DNA from: DASYQD01 sp036005845
GTDB taxonomy: Bacteria > Acidobacteriota > Thermoanaerobaculia > Multivoradales > JAIOJS01
Length of the DNA: 35,325 nt
Reading direction: 5' to 3'
NCBI GenBank assembly: GCA_036005845.1
Contig: DASYQD010000038.1
Location: 1 to 35,325 of the forward strand
Part shown: one piece after another, positions 9,046-17,179 of the stretch
Layout: each line of letters opens with the position of its first letter
How positions within the stretch are numbered: the stretch's first letter is position 1
Notes under the pieces: generated by a model
The model's input: the letters and a program-made list of their open reading frames with translations, nothing else
Told to the model about the DNA's origin: nothing
Database searches by the model: none
Made by a program: the position numbers and the translations under genes

Positions 9046-9113
9046 GTCGGCAGCATCGTACCGCTCGCGGCCGCGGAGCGGGGGGCTGGGCTCCGCTAAA
9101 CTCCCCTCGCTCA
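9046..9113. promoter_or_regulatory. Divergent promoter region of the two glycan operons
   Basis: Sixty-eight bases separate the ATGs of the GT4 gene (minus) and the TMTC-like gene (plus). A TAAACT (9097-9102) could be a plus-strand -10, and TACGAT (revcomp of 9055-9060) a minus-strand -10, giving short leaders. No convincing -35 hexamers are visible, so this is a call from position plus weak hexamers. Confidence 0.4.
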
Positions 9114-10898
9114 ATGGCCAAGCGCGACCGACGCCGGCAGCGCACGCGCCGGCGACCGGCAGTGCCGGCGCCGGCGACGTCAGCCCGCAACCGCGGGGCG
9201 TGGGTGCTGCTGCCGGTCGCGCTTGCAGCCGCGGTCTACCTCGGCGCGCTGCACAACCCATTCGTCTACGACGACGTCGCCACGGTGGTGAAGAACCCGT
9301 CGCTGCGCGACCTCTCGAACTGGAGGTTCGTGCTCGGCTTCAGCCCCTTCCGGCCGCTCGTCAACGTCTCCTACGCGGTCGACACCGCCCTCTGGGGCCT
9401 GCAGCCATACGGCTTCCACCTCACCAGTCTGCTGCTGCACGCGCTCGACGCCGCCCTCTTCTGGCTGCTCGCCTCCGCCTTGCTCCGCGACCAGGCTTTG
9501 GTGGCGACGCCGGCCGCCGCCGATGCGGGCTCACCGCGCCTCGCGGCGCTCGGCGCCGCTTGCCTGTTCGCCGTGCACCCCATGATGACGGAAGCGGTGG
9601 GGTACGCCAGTGCCCGCGGAGAGCTGCTGTGCGCGGCGCTGGTCTTCGCCTGCTTGCTCTGCGCGCGCCGGGCCGTGATCGAACGGCGACGGCGCCTCTG
9701 GGTGGCAGCTGCTCTTTGCTGGCTCCTGGCGCTCGCCTCCCGTGAGAACGCGGCCATGGTGCCACTCGTCTTCCTGGCCTGGGATCGCCTCCTGCGGCCG
9801 GGCAGCGAGGACGAACGGCGCCGGCGGCTCTGGCGTCTGCACCTGCCGCTTGTCGCCTTGGTCGCCACCGGCGGGGCTTTCCGCCTCGCCGCCTACCTGC
9901 GCTCCGAAACCGCGGCGCTGCCCCGCGAGGTCTGGCGGCACTTCTGCACGGAGCTCCCCATCTACTGGCGCTACCTTCGGCTGCTGCTGTGGCCTGCCGG
10001 GCAGTCGCTCGTGCATCCGGCGCAACGCGTCGCCTCGCCCCTGCAGCCGGCGGTCCTGCTCGCCGCGGCCGGCATGCTGGCCGCCGGCGCCGCTGCGTGG
10101 ATGCTGCGCCGCCGCTTCCCGCTCGCGGTCTTCGGCCTCGTCTGGTTCCCGCTCTTCCTCGCTCCCTCCTCGAGCCTCATCCCGCTCGTCGAGTTGATGG
10201 CCGAGCACCGCGTCTACCTGGCGAGCTGCGGGCTCTTCCTGATCGCCGGCCTGGGCTTCGCCCGCTTGGATGGCTGGTGGCGGAACGCCGGGCGGCAACC
10301 GTCGCTGCTGCCCCGCGCTCTCGGCATGGGCGTCATCGCGCTGCTGGCCGTGCTGACGATGGCGCGCAACGAAGTTTGGGCCGATCCGGTGACCCTGTGG
10401 GCCGATGCCGCCAGGAAAGCGCCGCTGACCTGGGCGCCGCACTACGCGCTTGGCGACGCTCTGCGCGACAGCCGTGGCTGCCGCGCCGCGGTCGCCGCCT
10501 ACCGGCGCGCCGTCGAGCTGCGCCCGGACGACAACCGCGCCCGCCTCAACCTCGGCATCTGCCTGGCGCAGCTGGGCGAGCGGGGCCCGGCGAAGGCCAC
10601 CTTCGAAGCGGCCCTGGCCCTCGATCCCCGCTCACCCGACGTGCACAACAACCTCGGCTGGCTCGCCAACCTGGATCGCCAGCCGGACGCGGCGCGGCAG
10701 CACTTCCAGCGCGCCCTCGAGATCGATCCCGAAAACGCCGTGTCGCTGATCAACCTGGCGACGCTCGACGAGACCGTTTTCGACGATCCCGCCGAGGCGC
10801 TTCGCCTGTGCCGCGAGCTGCAACGGCTGCAGCCGGGCTCGGCGGCCGCGGGCGCCTGCGTCGAGCGCAACGAGCGGCGCCTGCAGGCGCCCGGATGA
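9114..10898 (+). CDS. TMTC-like GT-C membrane glycosyltransferase with C-terminal TPRs
   Basis: A 594-residue polytopic protein. After a basic N-terminus (MAKRDRRRQRTRRR) comes TM1 (about 22-42), then the GT-C loop LHNPFVYDDVATVVKNP with the acidic DD pair, then FRPLVNVSYAVDTALWG and further helices including FAVHPMMTEAVGYASARGE. This pattern matches the TMTC/DUF1736 group (GT-C, related to protein O-mannosyltransferases). From about residue 440 there are three to four TPR units (APHYALGDALRDS, ARLNLGICLAQLGE, VHNNLGWLANLDR, SLINLATLDE). Eukaryotic TMTCs O-mannosylate cadherins; bacterial members are poorly studied and may glycosylate exported proteins from a polyprenyl-linked donor. ATG 9114 is chosen because upstream sequence in frame is antisense to the GT4 gene. 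It is first in the ten-gene operon; its TGA overlaps the next ATG by 4 bases. Confidence 0.85.
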   Translation: MAKRDRRRQRTRRRPAVPAPATSARNRGAWVLLPVALAAAVYLGALHNPFVYDDVATVVKNPSLRDLSNWRFVLGFSPFRPLVNVSYAVDTALWGLQPYGFHLTSLLLHALDAALFWLLASALLRDQALVATPAAADAGSPRLAALGAACLFAVHPMMTEAVGYASARGELLCAALVFACLLCARRAVIERRRRLWVAAALCWLLALASRENAAMVPLVFLAWDRLLRPGSEDERRRRLWRLHLPLVALVATGGAFRLAAYLRSETAALPREVWRHFCTELPIYWRYLRLLLWPAGQSLVHPAQRVASPLQPAVLLAAAGMLAAGAAAWMLRRRFPLAVFGLVWFPLFLAPSSSLIPLVELMAEHRVYLASCGLFLIAGLGFARLDGWWRNAGRQPSLLPRALGMGVIALLAVLTMARNEVWADPVTLWADAARKAPLTWAPHYALGDALRDSRGCRAAVAAYRRAVELRPDDNRARLNLGICLAQLGERGPAKATFEAALALDPRSPDVHNNLGWLANLDRQPDAARQHFQRALEIDPENAVSLINLATLDETVFDDPAEALRLCRELQRLQPGSAAAGACVERNERRLQAPG

Positions 10899-11968
10899 TC
10901 GCGATGGCAGCGGCGCCGCGCGTCTCGGTCGTCGTCACCTGCCACGATCTCGGTCGCTTCCTCGACGAGGCGGTGGGAAGCGTGCTCGCGCAGACTCTCG
11001 CCGGCGTCGAGACGATCGTCGTCGACGACGGCTCCACCGACGCGGACACGTTGGCGGTGCTCGACCGCATCGCCCATCCCGGAGTCCGCGTGCTGCGTCT
11101 CCCCCACGGCGGCCTGGCGGCGGCGCGCAACGCCGGCCTGGCCGCAGCGCGAGGCGACTACGTCTGCGCGCTCGACGCCGACGACAGGCTCCGTCCCGAG
11201 TACCTCGAGAAGGCAGCCGCCGTTCTCGACACTGACCCGTCGGCGGCGTTCGTCTCTCCCTGGCTGCGCACCTTCGGCGACGAGCAGTGGGACTGGACCC
11301 CCGAGCGGTGCGACCTGCCCGCCCTGCTCGCCGAGTGCACGGTGTGTACCGCGGCATTGGCGCGGCGCCAGGCCCTGCTCGCCGCGGGCGGCTGGGACAC
11401 CGGCATGCCGGCCCAGGGCTACGAGGATTGGGAGCTGTGGCTGACGCTGGTCGAACGCGGCTTCGACGGCCGCATCCTTCCCGAGGTCCTGTTCGACTAT
11501 CGCATCCGGCCGGGATCGATGAGCGCCGGCTGCACGCGCGGCCCGGCGCACGCAGCCCTGCGCCGCTACATGTTCGACAAACACGAAGCCAGCTTTCGCG
11601 CCCACTTCTTCGAGGTATGGCGCGAGCGCGATGGCGCCATCGCCGATCTGCTGCACGACAACGACGAGAGGCAGCTCGAGCTGGCACAGCAGCTCGCTCC
11701 GGAGGTGGCGTTGCGCCGTCGAGAGCTGGCGCGGCTCGAGGATCGCTTGCGGCAGGCGCGGGAGGGCGGCCCGCGGGCGAGCGACGCGCCCGCGGTGCGC
11801 CGCGAGCTCGCGGCGCAGCGCGCCGCGTGGACGGAGGCGCGTCGCGAGATCGCGGCGCTGCGCGAGTCGTGGTCGTGGCGCCTTACGGCACCCCTCCGCG
11901 CTGGTCTGGACCTGCTGCGCTCGGCCATCGAGCAGTTCCGCGGCGCTCGCCGGGGGACGAAGCGTTGA
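10895..11968 (+). CDS. GT2 glycosyltransferase with C-terminal coiled coil
   Basis: A 357-residue protein. GT2 domain at about 1-225: VSVVVTCHDLGRFLDEAVGS, IVVDDGSTDADT, LAAARNAGLAAARGDY, metal motif CALDADDRLRPEY, and the acidic catalytic-type motif GYEDWELWLTLVERGF. From about 245 the chain is a charged helical region (DNDERQLELAQQLAPEV and following), and it ends in the SWSWRLTAPLRAG motif seen again in the GT2 at 14442. ATG 10895 overlaps the preceding TGA (ATGA); an alternative in-frame ATG at 10904 would remove three residues. Its own TGA overlaps a TTG start of the next gene. An inverting transferase of the glycan operon; donor unknown. Confidence 0.92.
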   Translation: MIAMAAAPRVSVVVTCHDLGRFLDEAVGSVLAQTLAGVETIVVDDGSTDADTLAVLDRIAHPGVRVLRLPHGGLAAARNAGLAAARGDYVCALDADDRLRPEYLEKAAAVLDTDPSAAFVSPWLRTFGDEQWDWTPERCDLPALLAECTVCTAALARRQALLAAGGWDTGMPAQGYEDWELWLTLVERGFDGRILPEVLFDYRIRPGSMSAGCTRGPAHAALRRYMFDKHEASFRAHFFEVWRERDGAIADLLHDNDERQLELAQQLAPEVALRRRELARLEDRLRQAREGGPRASDAPAVRRELAAQRAAWTEARREIAALRESWSWRLTAPLRAGLDLLRSAIEQFRGARRGTKR

Positions 11969-14427
11969 GCCGCGTCGCCGTCATCGTCACCTGCTACGAC
12001 CTCGGACGGACCCTCGGCGAGGCGGTCGCCAGCGCGCAGCGCCAGACCGTGCCGCCGGCGGAGCTGGTCGTGGTCGACGACGGCTCGGGTGACGCCTACA
12101 CCCGGCAGGTGCTCGCCGATCTCGAGCGGTCGGGGACTTGGATCGAGCGCCTCCCCCACAGCGGCGTCGCGGCGGCGCGCAACCATGGCGTGCGGGCGAC
12201 GACCTCACCCTACCTGCTGATGCTCGACGCCGACGACGAGCTGACCCCGACCTGCCTCGAACGGATGGCGTCGGTGCTCGAAGCCGACCCTGGCCTCGAC
12301 GTGGTGTCCTGCGCCATGCGTTCGCTGCTGGAGGCCCACGAGGTCTGGGAGCCGCCACCGTTCGAGCTGGCGCCAACCCTCGCCGGCGGCGGCTTCCACG
12401 CCGCGAGCATGTTCCGGCGTTCGCTCTTCATGCAGGTGGGCGGCTTCGACGAAGAGCTCGAGGGTCACGAGGACCTCGACTTCTGGCTCGCCGCGCTGCT
12501 GCGCGGCTGCCGCGGCCGCGTGCTCCCCGAGCCGCTGCTCGCTTACGGGGTGCGCGCACGCTCGCGACAGCGGCTGGCCAACCGCCGCGCCACCTACCTG
12601 CGCAGCATGGCGGCGATTCACGCCAAGCACCGTCGTGCGCTGCTGGCCGCCGGTGCCGAGCTGCTGATCGCCAAGGACGCAGCGCTCGCCGCGCAGCAGG
12701 ACCATGCCCGTCACCTGGCGTACCGCCGCGCCGTTCTCGAACGCGAACGCGACGAGCTCGCCGCGCAAGTCGCCGAGAAGCGGCGCCAGCTCGCCGAGCT
12801 CGGCGAGCCGACGGTCGACGCCGGCGAGTTGCGCCGGCTCACGCCGCTGAGCCCGACCTGGGGTCTCGATCGCGGCAAGCCGGTCGACCGCCACTACATC
12901 GAAGCCTTCCTCGACCGCCATCGCGCCGACGTGCGGGGGTGCGTGCTCGAGGTCAAGGACGCAGGGTACACGCGCTGCTACGGCGGCGACCGCGTCACCA
13001 ACAGCGACGTGCTCGACGTCGATGCCGGGAACGCCCAGGCGACGGTCGTCGCCGACCTGTCGCGTGCCGACACGCTCGAGGAGGCGCGCTACGACTGCTT
13101 CATCCTCACCCAAACGCTGGGGGTGATCTTCGACGTGCGTGCCGCGCTGCGCCACGCCTTGCGGGTGCTCAAGCCCGGTGGCGTGCTGCTGGCCACCCTG
13201 CCCGCCACCGGGCGCGTCTCGTACGAGGACGGTGGGCTCGACGGCGACTACTGGCGCTTCGCCGAGTCCGGCGTACGCCGCCTCTTCGCCGAGCTGCTGC
13301 CTCCCGACGCCTTCGAAGTCGCAGGCTGGGGCAACGTCCTCGTCGACGCCGCCTTCTACTTCGGCTTGGCGGCCGAGGAGCTCACCGCCGAGGAGCTCGC
13401 CGCCGTCGATCCCTACTTCCCGCTCATCTACACGGTGCGCGCCGTCAAGCCCGTCTTGGCGGCGGAGACGTCGCCGAAGACGGCCGCCAGCGTGGGGCGC
13501 GATGGCGGCGCCGCCGCCATCCTGCTCTATCACCGCATCGGCGCCGGTGATGGACGCTCCCCGTGCCCGCCGCTGCCGCCTGCCGACCTGCGCGCCCAGC
13601 TCGAGCACCTCCGCCGGCACTATCAGCCCGTGCCGCTGGCTGATTTGGTGGCAGGGGTTCGCCGCGGCCGGCTCCCCGAGCGGGCCGTAGCCATCACCTT
13701 CGACGACGGCACCCGCGATGCGCTGACCGAGGTTTCGCCGCTGCTCTGCGAGCTCGGGCTGCCGGCCACCTTCTTCGTCACCACCGATCGGCTGAGCGAG
13801 GAGCACGAGCTGTGGTGGGACGTCGTCGATGGCATCCTCTTCGGCGACGATGCCATCCCGCCCTCGCTCGACCTCGGCCAGGAGTCGATCGATACCGCGA
13901 CCGCGGAGCAACGCCGCGTCGCCCGCAAGCGACTGCACGAAATCCTGGTCCCACTGCCTTGGCAGGAGCGCGACGAGCTGCTGCGGCGCCTGCGCGCTTG
14001 GGTGGGGTCGACCGCGCCGCCCCGTCCGTCCCATCGAGTGCTCCTCGCCTCCGAGGTCGTCGAGCTGGCGAGCCGGCCCGGGCACGAGATCGGCGGCCAC
14101 AGCGTCCATCACCTCTTCCTTCCCTCCCACCGGCGCGACGTCCAGCGGCTCGAGATCGCGCGCGACAAGGAAAGCCTCGAGGTCTTGCTCGATCGGCCGC
14201 TGCGCTCCTTCTGCTACCCCTTCGGCGGTCACGACGCGATCACCGTCGAGGTCGTCCGCGACTGCGCCTACCGCGCCGCCGTGACGGTCGAGTCGAGAGC
14301 CGTAACCATCGCCAGCGATCCTTTCCGGTTGCCGCGGTGTGAGGTGACCGCGGCGGGAGTGGACGCGCTGGAGGCGCAGCTGGCGAGCTTGCTCGGCGCC
14401 CGCGGCGGCGGCCGCGCTGGCTGTTAG
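11965..14427 (+). CDS. Three-domain fusion: GT2 glycosyltransferase, SAM methyltransferase, NodB polysaccharide deacetylase
   Basis: An 820-residue protein starting at TTG 11965, whose TTGA overlaps the previous stop and gives MSRVAVIVTCYDLGRTLGEA. Domain 1 (about 1-230) is GT2: VVVDDGSGDAYT, LMLDADDELTPT and GHEDLDFWLAALLRG. A charged helix (about 245-285) follows. Domain 2 (about 293-495) is a class I methyltransferase of the type found in glycan clusters: LSPTWGLDRGKPVDRHYIE, VLEVKDAGYTRCYGGDRV, DCFILTQTLGVIFDVRAALR and LKPGGVLLATLP. Domain 3 (about 518-815) is a NodB deacetylase: LLYHRIG, TFDDG at 578-582 with metal Asp581, H712-S-V-H-H716, and FCYPFGGHD near 749. All three carry most of their family motifs, so one chain could add, methylate and deacetylate a sugar. 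NodB enzymes in glycan clusters are often exported, yet no signal peptide is visible, so this one would act in the cytoplasm. Confidence 0.9.
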   Translation: MSRVAVIVTCYDLGRTLGEAVASAQRQTVPPAELVVVDDGSGDAYTRQVLADLERSGTWIERLPHSGVAAARNHGVRATTSPYLLMLDADDELTPTCLERMASVLEADPGLDVVSCAMRSLLEAHEVWEPPPFELAPTLAGGGFHAASMFRRSLFMQVGGFDEELEGHEDLDFWLAALLRGCRGRVLPEPLLAYGVRARSRQRLANRRATYLRSMAAIHAKHRRALLAAGAELLIAKDAALAAQQDHARHLAYRRAVLERERDELAAQVAEKRRQLAELGEPTVDAGELRRLTPLSPTWGLDRGKPVDRHYIEAFLDRHRADVRGCVLEVKDAGYTRCYGGDRVTNSDVLDVDAGNAQATVVADLSRADTLEEARYDCFILTQTLGVIFDVRAALRHALRVLKPGGVLLATLPATGRVSYEDGGLDGDYWRFAESGVRRLFAELLPPDAFEVAGWGNVLVDAAFYFGLAAEELTAEELAAVDPYFPLIYTVRAVKPVLAAETSPKTAASVGRDGGAAAILLYHRIGAGDGRSPCPPLPPADLRAQLEHLRRHYQPVPLADLVAGVRRGRLPERAVAITFDDGTRDALTEVSPLLCELGLPATFFVTTDRLSEEHELWWDVVDGILFGDDAIPPSLDLGQESIDTATAEQRRVARKRLHEILVPLPWQERDELLRRLRAWVGSTAPPRPSHRVLLASEVVELASRPGHEIGGHSVHHLFLPSHRRDVQRLEIARDKESLEVLLDRPLRSFCYPFGGHDAITVEVVRDCAYRAAVTVESRAVTIASDPFRLPRCEVTAAGVDALEAQLASLLGARGGGRAGC

Positions 14428-14441
14428 AGTTGCGTGCTCCC

Positions 14442-15638
14442 ATGGCAGGGACCTGCCCCGCCGCCGCCGAGCTCAAGGTCCTGGCGCTCGTTGCGGCCTT
14501 CAACGAGGAAGACATCGTCGGCCAGGTGGTCGCCGACCTGGTGGCTCAGGGCGTACAGGTCTACTTCATCGACGACGGCTCGACCGATTCGACGCTGGCG
14601 CGAGTCGAGCCTTGGCTGGACCGTGGGGTCATTGGCATCGAGCGACGTCCGGCCGCGGCGACCGGGTCCTGGGCGGCGATCCTGCGGCGCAAGGAAGAGC
14701 TCGCGGCCCAGCTCGACGCCGACTGGTTCCTCCACCACGACGCCGACGAGCTCCGCGAGAGTCCCTGGGCCGGCGTGGCGCTGCGCGACGCCATCGCCCG
14801 TGTCGACCGTCTCGGCTACAACGCCATCGACTTTCGCGTTCTCGACTTCTGGCCTACCGACGAGAGTTGGCGGCCGGGCGACGACCCGCGGCGGACGTTC
14901 ACGCACTTCGTGCCCGGACACGCCTACGATGAGCTGCAGATCAAGGCCTGGAAGAAGACCGCCGCCCCCGTCGAGCTGGTGTCGAGCGGCGGACACCAGG
15001 CACGTTTCTCGGGCCGCCGAGTCTTTCCACTCCGTTTCTTGCTGCGTCACTACGCGTTTCGCAGCTCCGCGCATCGGCAGCGCAAGGTCTTCCACGAACG
15101 CCTGCCACGGCTCGCCGCCGAGGCGAAGGAACGCGGCTGGCACCGCCAGTACCTCGAGGCGGCCGAGTCGGGAGCCGGGATCGTGCGCGATCCTGCAACG
15201 CTGAGACGCTACGACGGCGAGGAAGTGCGTCTCGAGATCTGCCTGCACCATCGCGGCGTGGAGGAGCTCGAGCGCACGCTCGCCCTGGCGCGAGCGAACG
15301 GCGAGCTCGACGCTCCCGCGGCCCGGCTCGCCGCCGCCGAAGCTCGCGGCGACGCCGAGTGGGAGCGCGCCGAGAACCTCGGCCGCGAGCTCGACGTCCG
15401 CAACCGCGAGGCCCAGCGGCTCGGCCGCGAGCTCGACGCCCGCAATCGCGAGACGTTGCGCCTCGCCGGCGAGCTGGACGACCGCAACCGCGACGTGCAG
15501 CGGCTCGCTGAGGAGCTGGCGGCGGAACGCGCTCGGCTTGCCGGCGTCAGTCAGCACCTGGCCGCGGTGCTCGCCTCGCGAAGTTGGCGGTGGACCGCGC
15601 CCCTGCGCGCCCTGCTGAGAGGCAAGGGCGCGACCTAG
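14442..15638 (+). CDS. GT2 glycosyltransferase with 14-residue coiled-coil repeats
   Basis: A 398-residue protein. GT2 region at about 10-235: VLALVAAFNEEDIVGQVVAD, VYFIDDGSTDSTLARV, and the metal motif LHHDADELRESPW. The middle region (DFWPTDESWRPGDDPRRTF) resembles GT2 enzymes that carry acceptor loops rather than membrane helices. At 316-357 three near-identical 14-residue units follow (ELDVRNREAQRLGR, ELDARNRETLRLAG, ELDDRNRDVQRLAE), predicting a coiled coil, and the chain ends in SRSWRWTAPLRALL. ATG 14442 is preferred to an in-frame TTG at 14430 because the core fold starts soon after and TTG lies only 3 bases from the previous stop. It stands 14 bases after the fusion gene and 3 bases before the permease gene. 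The coiled coil may hold it on a multi-enzyme complex; that is inference. Confidence 0.9.
   Translation: MAGTCPAAAELKVLALVAAFNEEDIVGQVVADLVAQGVQVYFIDDGSTDSTLARVEPWLDRGVIGIERRPAAATGSWAAILRRKEELAAQLDADWFLHHDADELRESPWAGVALRDAIARVDRLGYNAIDFRVLDFWPTDESWRPGDDPRRTFTHFVPGHAYDELQIKAWKKTAAPVELVSSGGHQARFSGRRVFPLRFLLRHYAFRSSAHRQRKVFHERLPRLAAEAKERGWHRQYLEAAESGAGIVRDPATLRRYDGEEVRLEICLHHRGVEELERTLALARANGELDAPAARLAAAEARGDAEWERAENLGRELDVRNREAQRLGRELDARNRETLRLAGELDDRNRDVQRLAEELAAERARLAGVSQHLAAVLASRSWRWTAPLRALLRGKGAT
15387..15512 (+). repeat. Three tandem 42-base coding repeats
   Basis: Units at 15387-15428, 15429-15470 and 15471-15512 each encode a 14-residue block starting ELD-x-RNR (two heptads). They lie inside the GT2 gene at 14442 and predict a coiled coil whose length could vary between strains by unit gain or loss. 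Confidence 0.85.
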
Positions 15639-15641
15639 CCG

Positions 15642-16415
15642 ATGCCGCTCGCCGCCGATCGGACGCCGTTCGGAGACCTGCTGTGGACCCTCGTCCGCAC
15701 CGATTTCAAGAGCCGCTACCACGCCTCCGCCGCGGGCTTCGTCTGGGCCATGCTCAAGCCGCTGGCGATGTTCGTCGTGCTGCTCGCGGTCTTCTCGTTC
15801 ATCTTCGCCGCCGACCCCGACTACCGTCTCAACCTCATCGTCGGCCTGTTCCTCTGGGATTTCTTCAACGAGAGCACGCGGGCCGGGCTGACCGCCCTGC
15901 ACGCCAAGGGCTTCCTGCTGAGCAAGGCGCGCTTCCCCTCCTGGGTGGTGGTGGTCGCCTCGGCCGCCAACGCCCTGCTGACGCTGCTCGTCTTCGCGGT
16001 CCTGGTGGTCGCCTTCCTGGCCGCCGCCGGCCGCGCCCCGAGCCCCCTCGCGATCGCCGGGTTCGCCTTCTACGTGCTGAACCTGCTGGCGATCGTCATC
16101 GGCTTCTCGCTCGCCGCCAGCGTGCTCTTCCTGCGCTACCGCGACCTCAACCAGATCTGGGACCTCGCCCTGCAGGCCGGGTTCTTCCTCGCGCCGGTCG
16201 TCTACCCGCTGGGGATGATCCCCGAGCGCTTCCACCTCTGGCTCTACCTCTGGCCGCCCACCCCCATCATCCAGTTCTCGCGCCAGGTGCTGGTGGCGGG
16301 GAGCGCCCCCAGCGCTCGCGGCCACCTCCTGCTGGCCGCCGCCTCCGTCGCCAGTCTCGCCATCGGCGTGATGGTCTTCCGGCGCCACGCGCCGCGGGCC
16401 GCGGAGTACCTCTGA
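15642..16415 (+). CDS. wzm: ABC-2 type polysaccharide export permease (Wzm-like)
   Basis: A 257-residue integral membrane protein with about six hydrophobic segments: LAMFVVLLAVFSFIFA, LIVGLFLWDFFNEST, VVVVASAANALLTLLVF, FAFYVLNLLAIVIGFSLAAS, ALQAGFFLAPVVYPLGMIP, and a final one near residue 235. Its start TPFGDLLWTLVRTDFKSRYH-ASAAGFVWAMLKPL is the family signature of ABC-2 permeases that export O-antigen or capsule. It is followed after 2 bases by the Wzt-like ATPase. It should form the homodimeric channel that moves undecaprenyl-linked glycan across the inner membrane. It starts at ATG 15642, 3 bases after the previous TAG. Confidence 0.93.
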   Translation: MPLAADRTPFGDLLWTLVRTDFKSRYHASAAGFVWAMLKPLAMFVVLLAVFSFIFAADPDYRLNLIVGLFLWDFFNESTRAGLTALHAKGFLLSKARFPSWVVVVASAANALLTLLVFAVLVVAFLAAAGRAPSPLAIAGFAFYVLNLLAIVIGFSLAASVLFLRYRDLNQIWDLALQAGFFLAPVVYPLGMIPERFHLWLYLWPPTPIIQFSRQVLVAGSAPSARGHLLLAAASVASLAIGVMVFRRHAPRAAEYL

Positions 16416-16417
16416 GC

Positions 16418-17179
16418 ATGGAGGCGGTGCTCGCCGGGCGTGGCCTCCACAAGGCGTTCGCCATCCCCAGCGTCCGTCGCACCACCGTGCGCGAGCACCT
16501 CTTCGGACTCTTCGCGCGGCCCAGCTGGGAGCGCCTGGAGGTCCTTTCCGGCGTCACCTTCGAGCTTCGTGCAGGCGAGACGCTCGCCATCCTCGGGCGC
16601 AACGGCTCGGGCAAGAGCACGCTGCTCCGGATCCTCGCCGGGATCTACACCGCCGATGCGGGAGAGGTCGAGCGGCAGGCGCCGATCACGCCCATCCTGG
16701 AGCTGGGCGTGGGCTGGAACCCCGAGCTCGACGCCGTGGACAACGTCTATCTGATCGGAGCGGTGATGGGACTCGCCCGTCGCGAAGTGCGAGCCGCGCT
16801 CGACGAGATCCTCGCCTTCGCGGAGCTCGAGCGGTTCGCCAACCTCAAGCTCCAGCACTACTCGAGCGGTATGGCCGCTCGGCTCGCCTACTCGGTGGCC
16901 TTCCATGCCGTGCGCGAAGTGCTGATCCTGGACGAGATCTTCGCCGTCGGCGACGTCCGCTTTCGCGCTCGCTGCGAGGAGCGCTACCGGCAGCTCAGCC
17001 GTCAGGGTTGTTCGGTGCTGCTGGTGACGCACGACATGCGAGTCGTCCGCACCTTCTGCGATCGCGCCCTGCTGCTCGAGGGCGGCCGCATTGCCGCCTT
17101 CGGCGGTGCGGCCGCCGTAGCGGACGCCTACATCGAAGTCGTCGGCGCGCCACCGGCGCCGCCACCGGGCCGGGAATGA
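16418..17179 (+). CDS. wzt: Polysaccharide export ABC ATPase (Wzt-like, short form)
   Basis: A 253-residue ATPase. Walker A is GRNGSGKST at 60-68. The signature is the Wzt/KpsT variant HYSSGMAARLAYSVAF at about 148-163 in place of LSGGQ, Walker B is LILDEIFAVGD, and the switch His is in VTHDMRVVRTF. The insertion VREHLFGLFARPSWERLEVL before Walker A is typical of this subfamily. At 253 residues it lacks the C-terminal carbohydrate-binding domain that O9a-type Wzt proteins use to recognise a capped chain end, so export is probably not gated by a methyl cap in the O9a manner. It starts at ATG 16418, 2 bases after the permease stop, and its TGA overlaps the next ATG by 4 bases. Confidence 0.94.
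   Translation: MEAVLAGRGLHKAFAIPSVRRTTVREHLFGLFARPSWERLEVLSGVTFELRAGETLAILGRNGSGKSTLLRILAGIYTADAGEVERQAPITPILELGVGWNPELDAVDNVYLIGAVMGLARREVRAALDEILAFAELERFANLKLQHYSSGMAARLAYSVAFHAVREVLILDEIFAVGDVRFRARCEERYRQLSRQGCSVLLVTHDMRVVRTFCDRALLLEGGRIAAFGGAAAVADAYIEVVGAPPAPPPGRE

Noticed and set aside
9046..9261. Upstream extension of the minus GT4 gene to 9261
   Set aside because: The extra 72 residues are Arg/Pro/Ala-rich and overlap the divergent gene's start; the GT4 core begins right at ATG 9045.
10876..10891. Perfect 16-base palindrome just before the ATGA overlap at 10895
   Set aside because: It encodes the last residues of the TMTC-like protein and is built of GGCGCC units that are frequent by chance in this composition; it could form only a 6-bp stem.
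12205..14232. Long minus-strand frame opposite the GT2-methyltransferase-NodB gene
   Set aside because: No recognisable domain, and the plus strand carries three sets of catalytic motifs. The same reasoning applies to minus frames at 14424-16388, 25562-27631 and 33456-35117.
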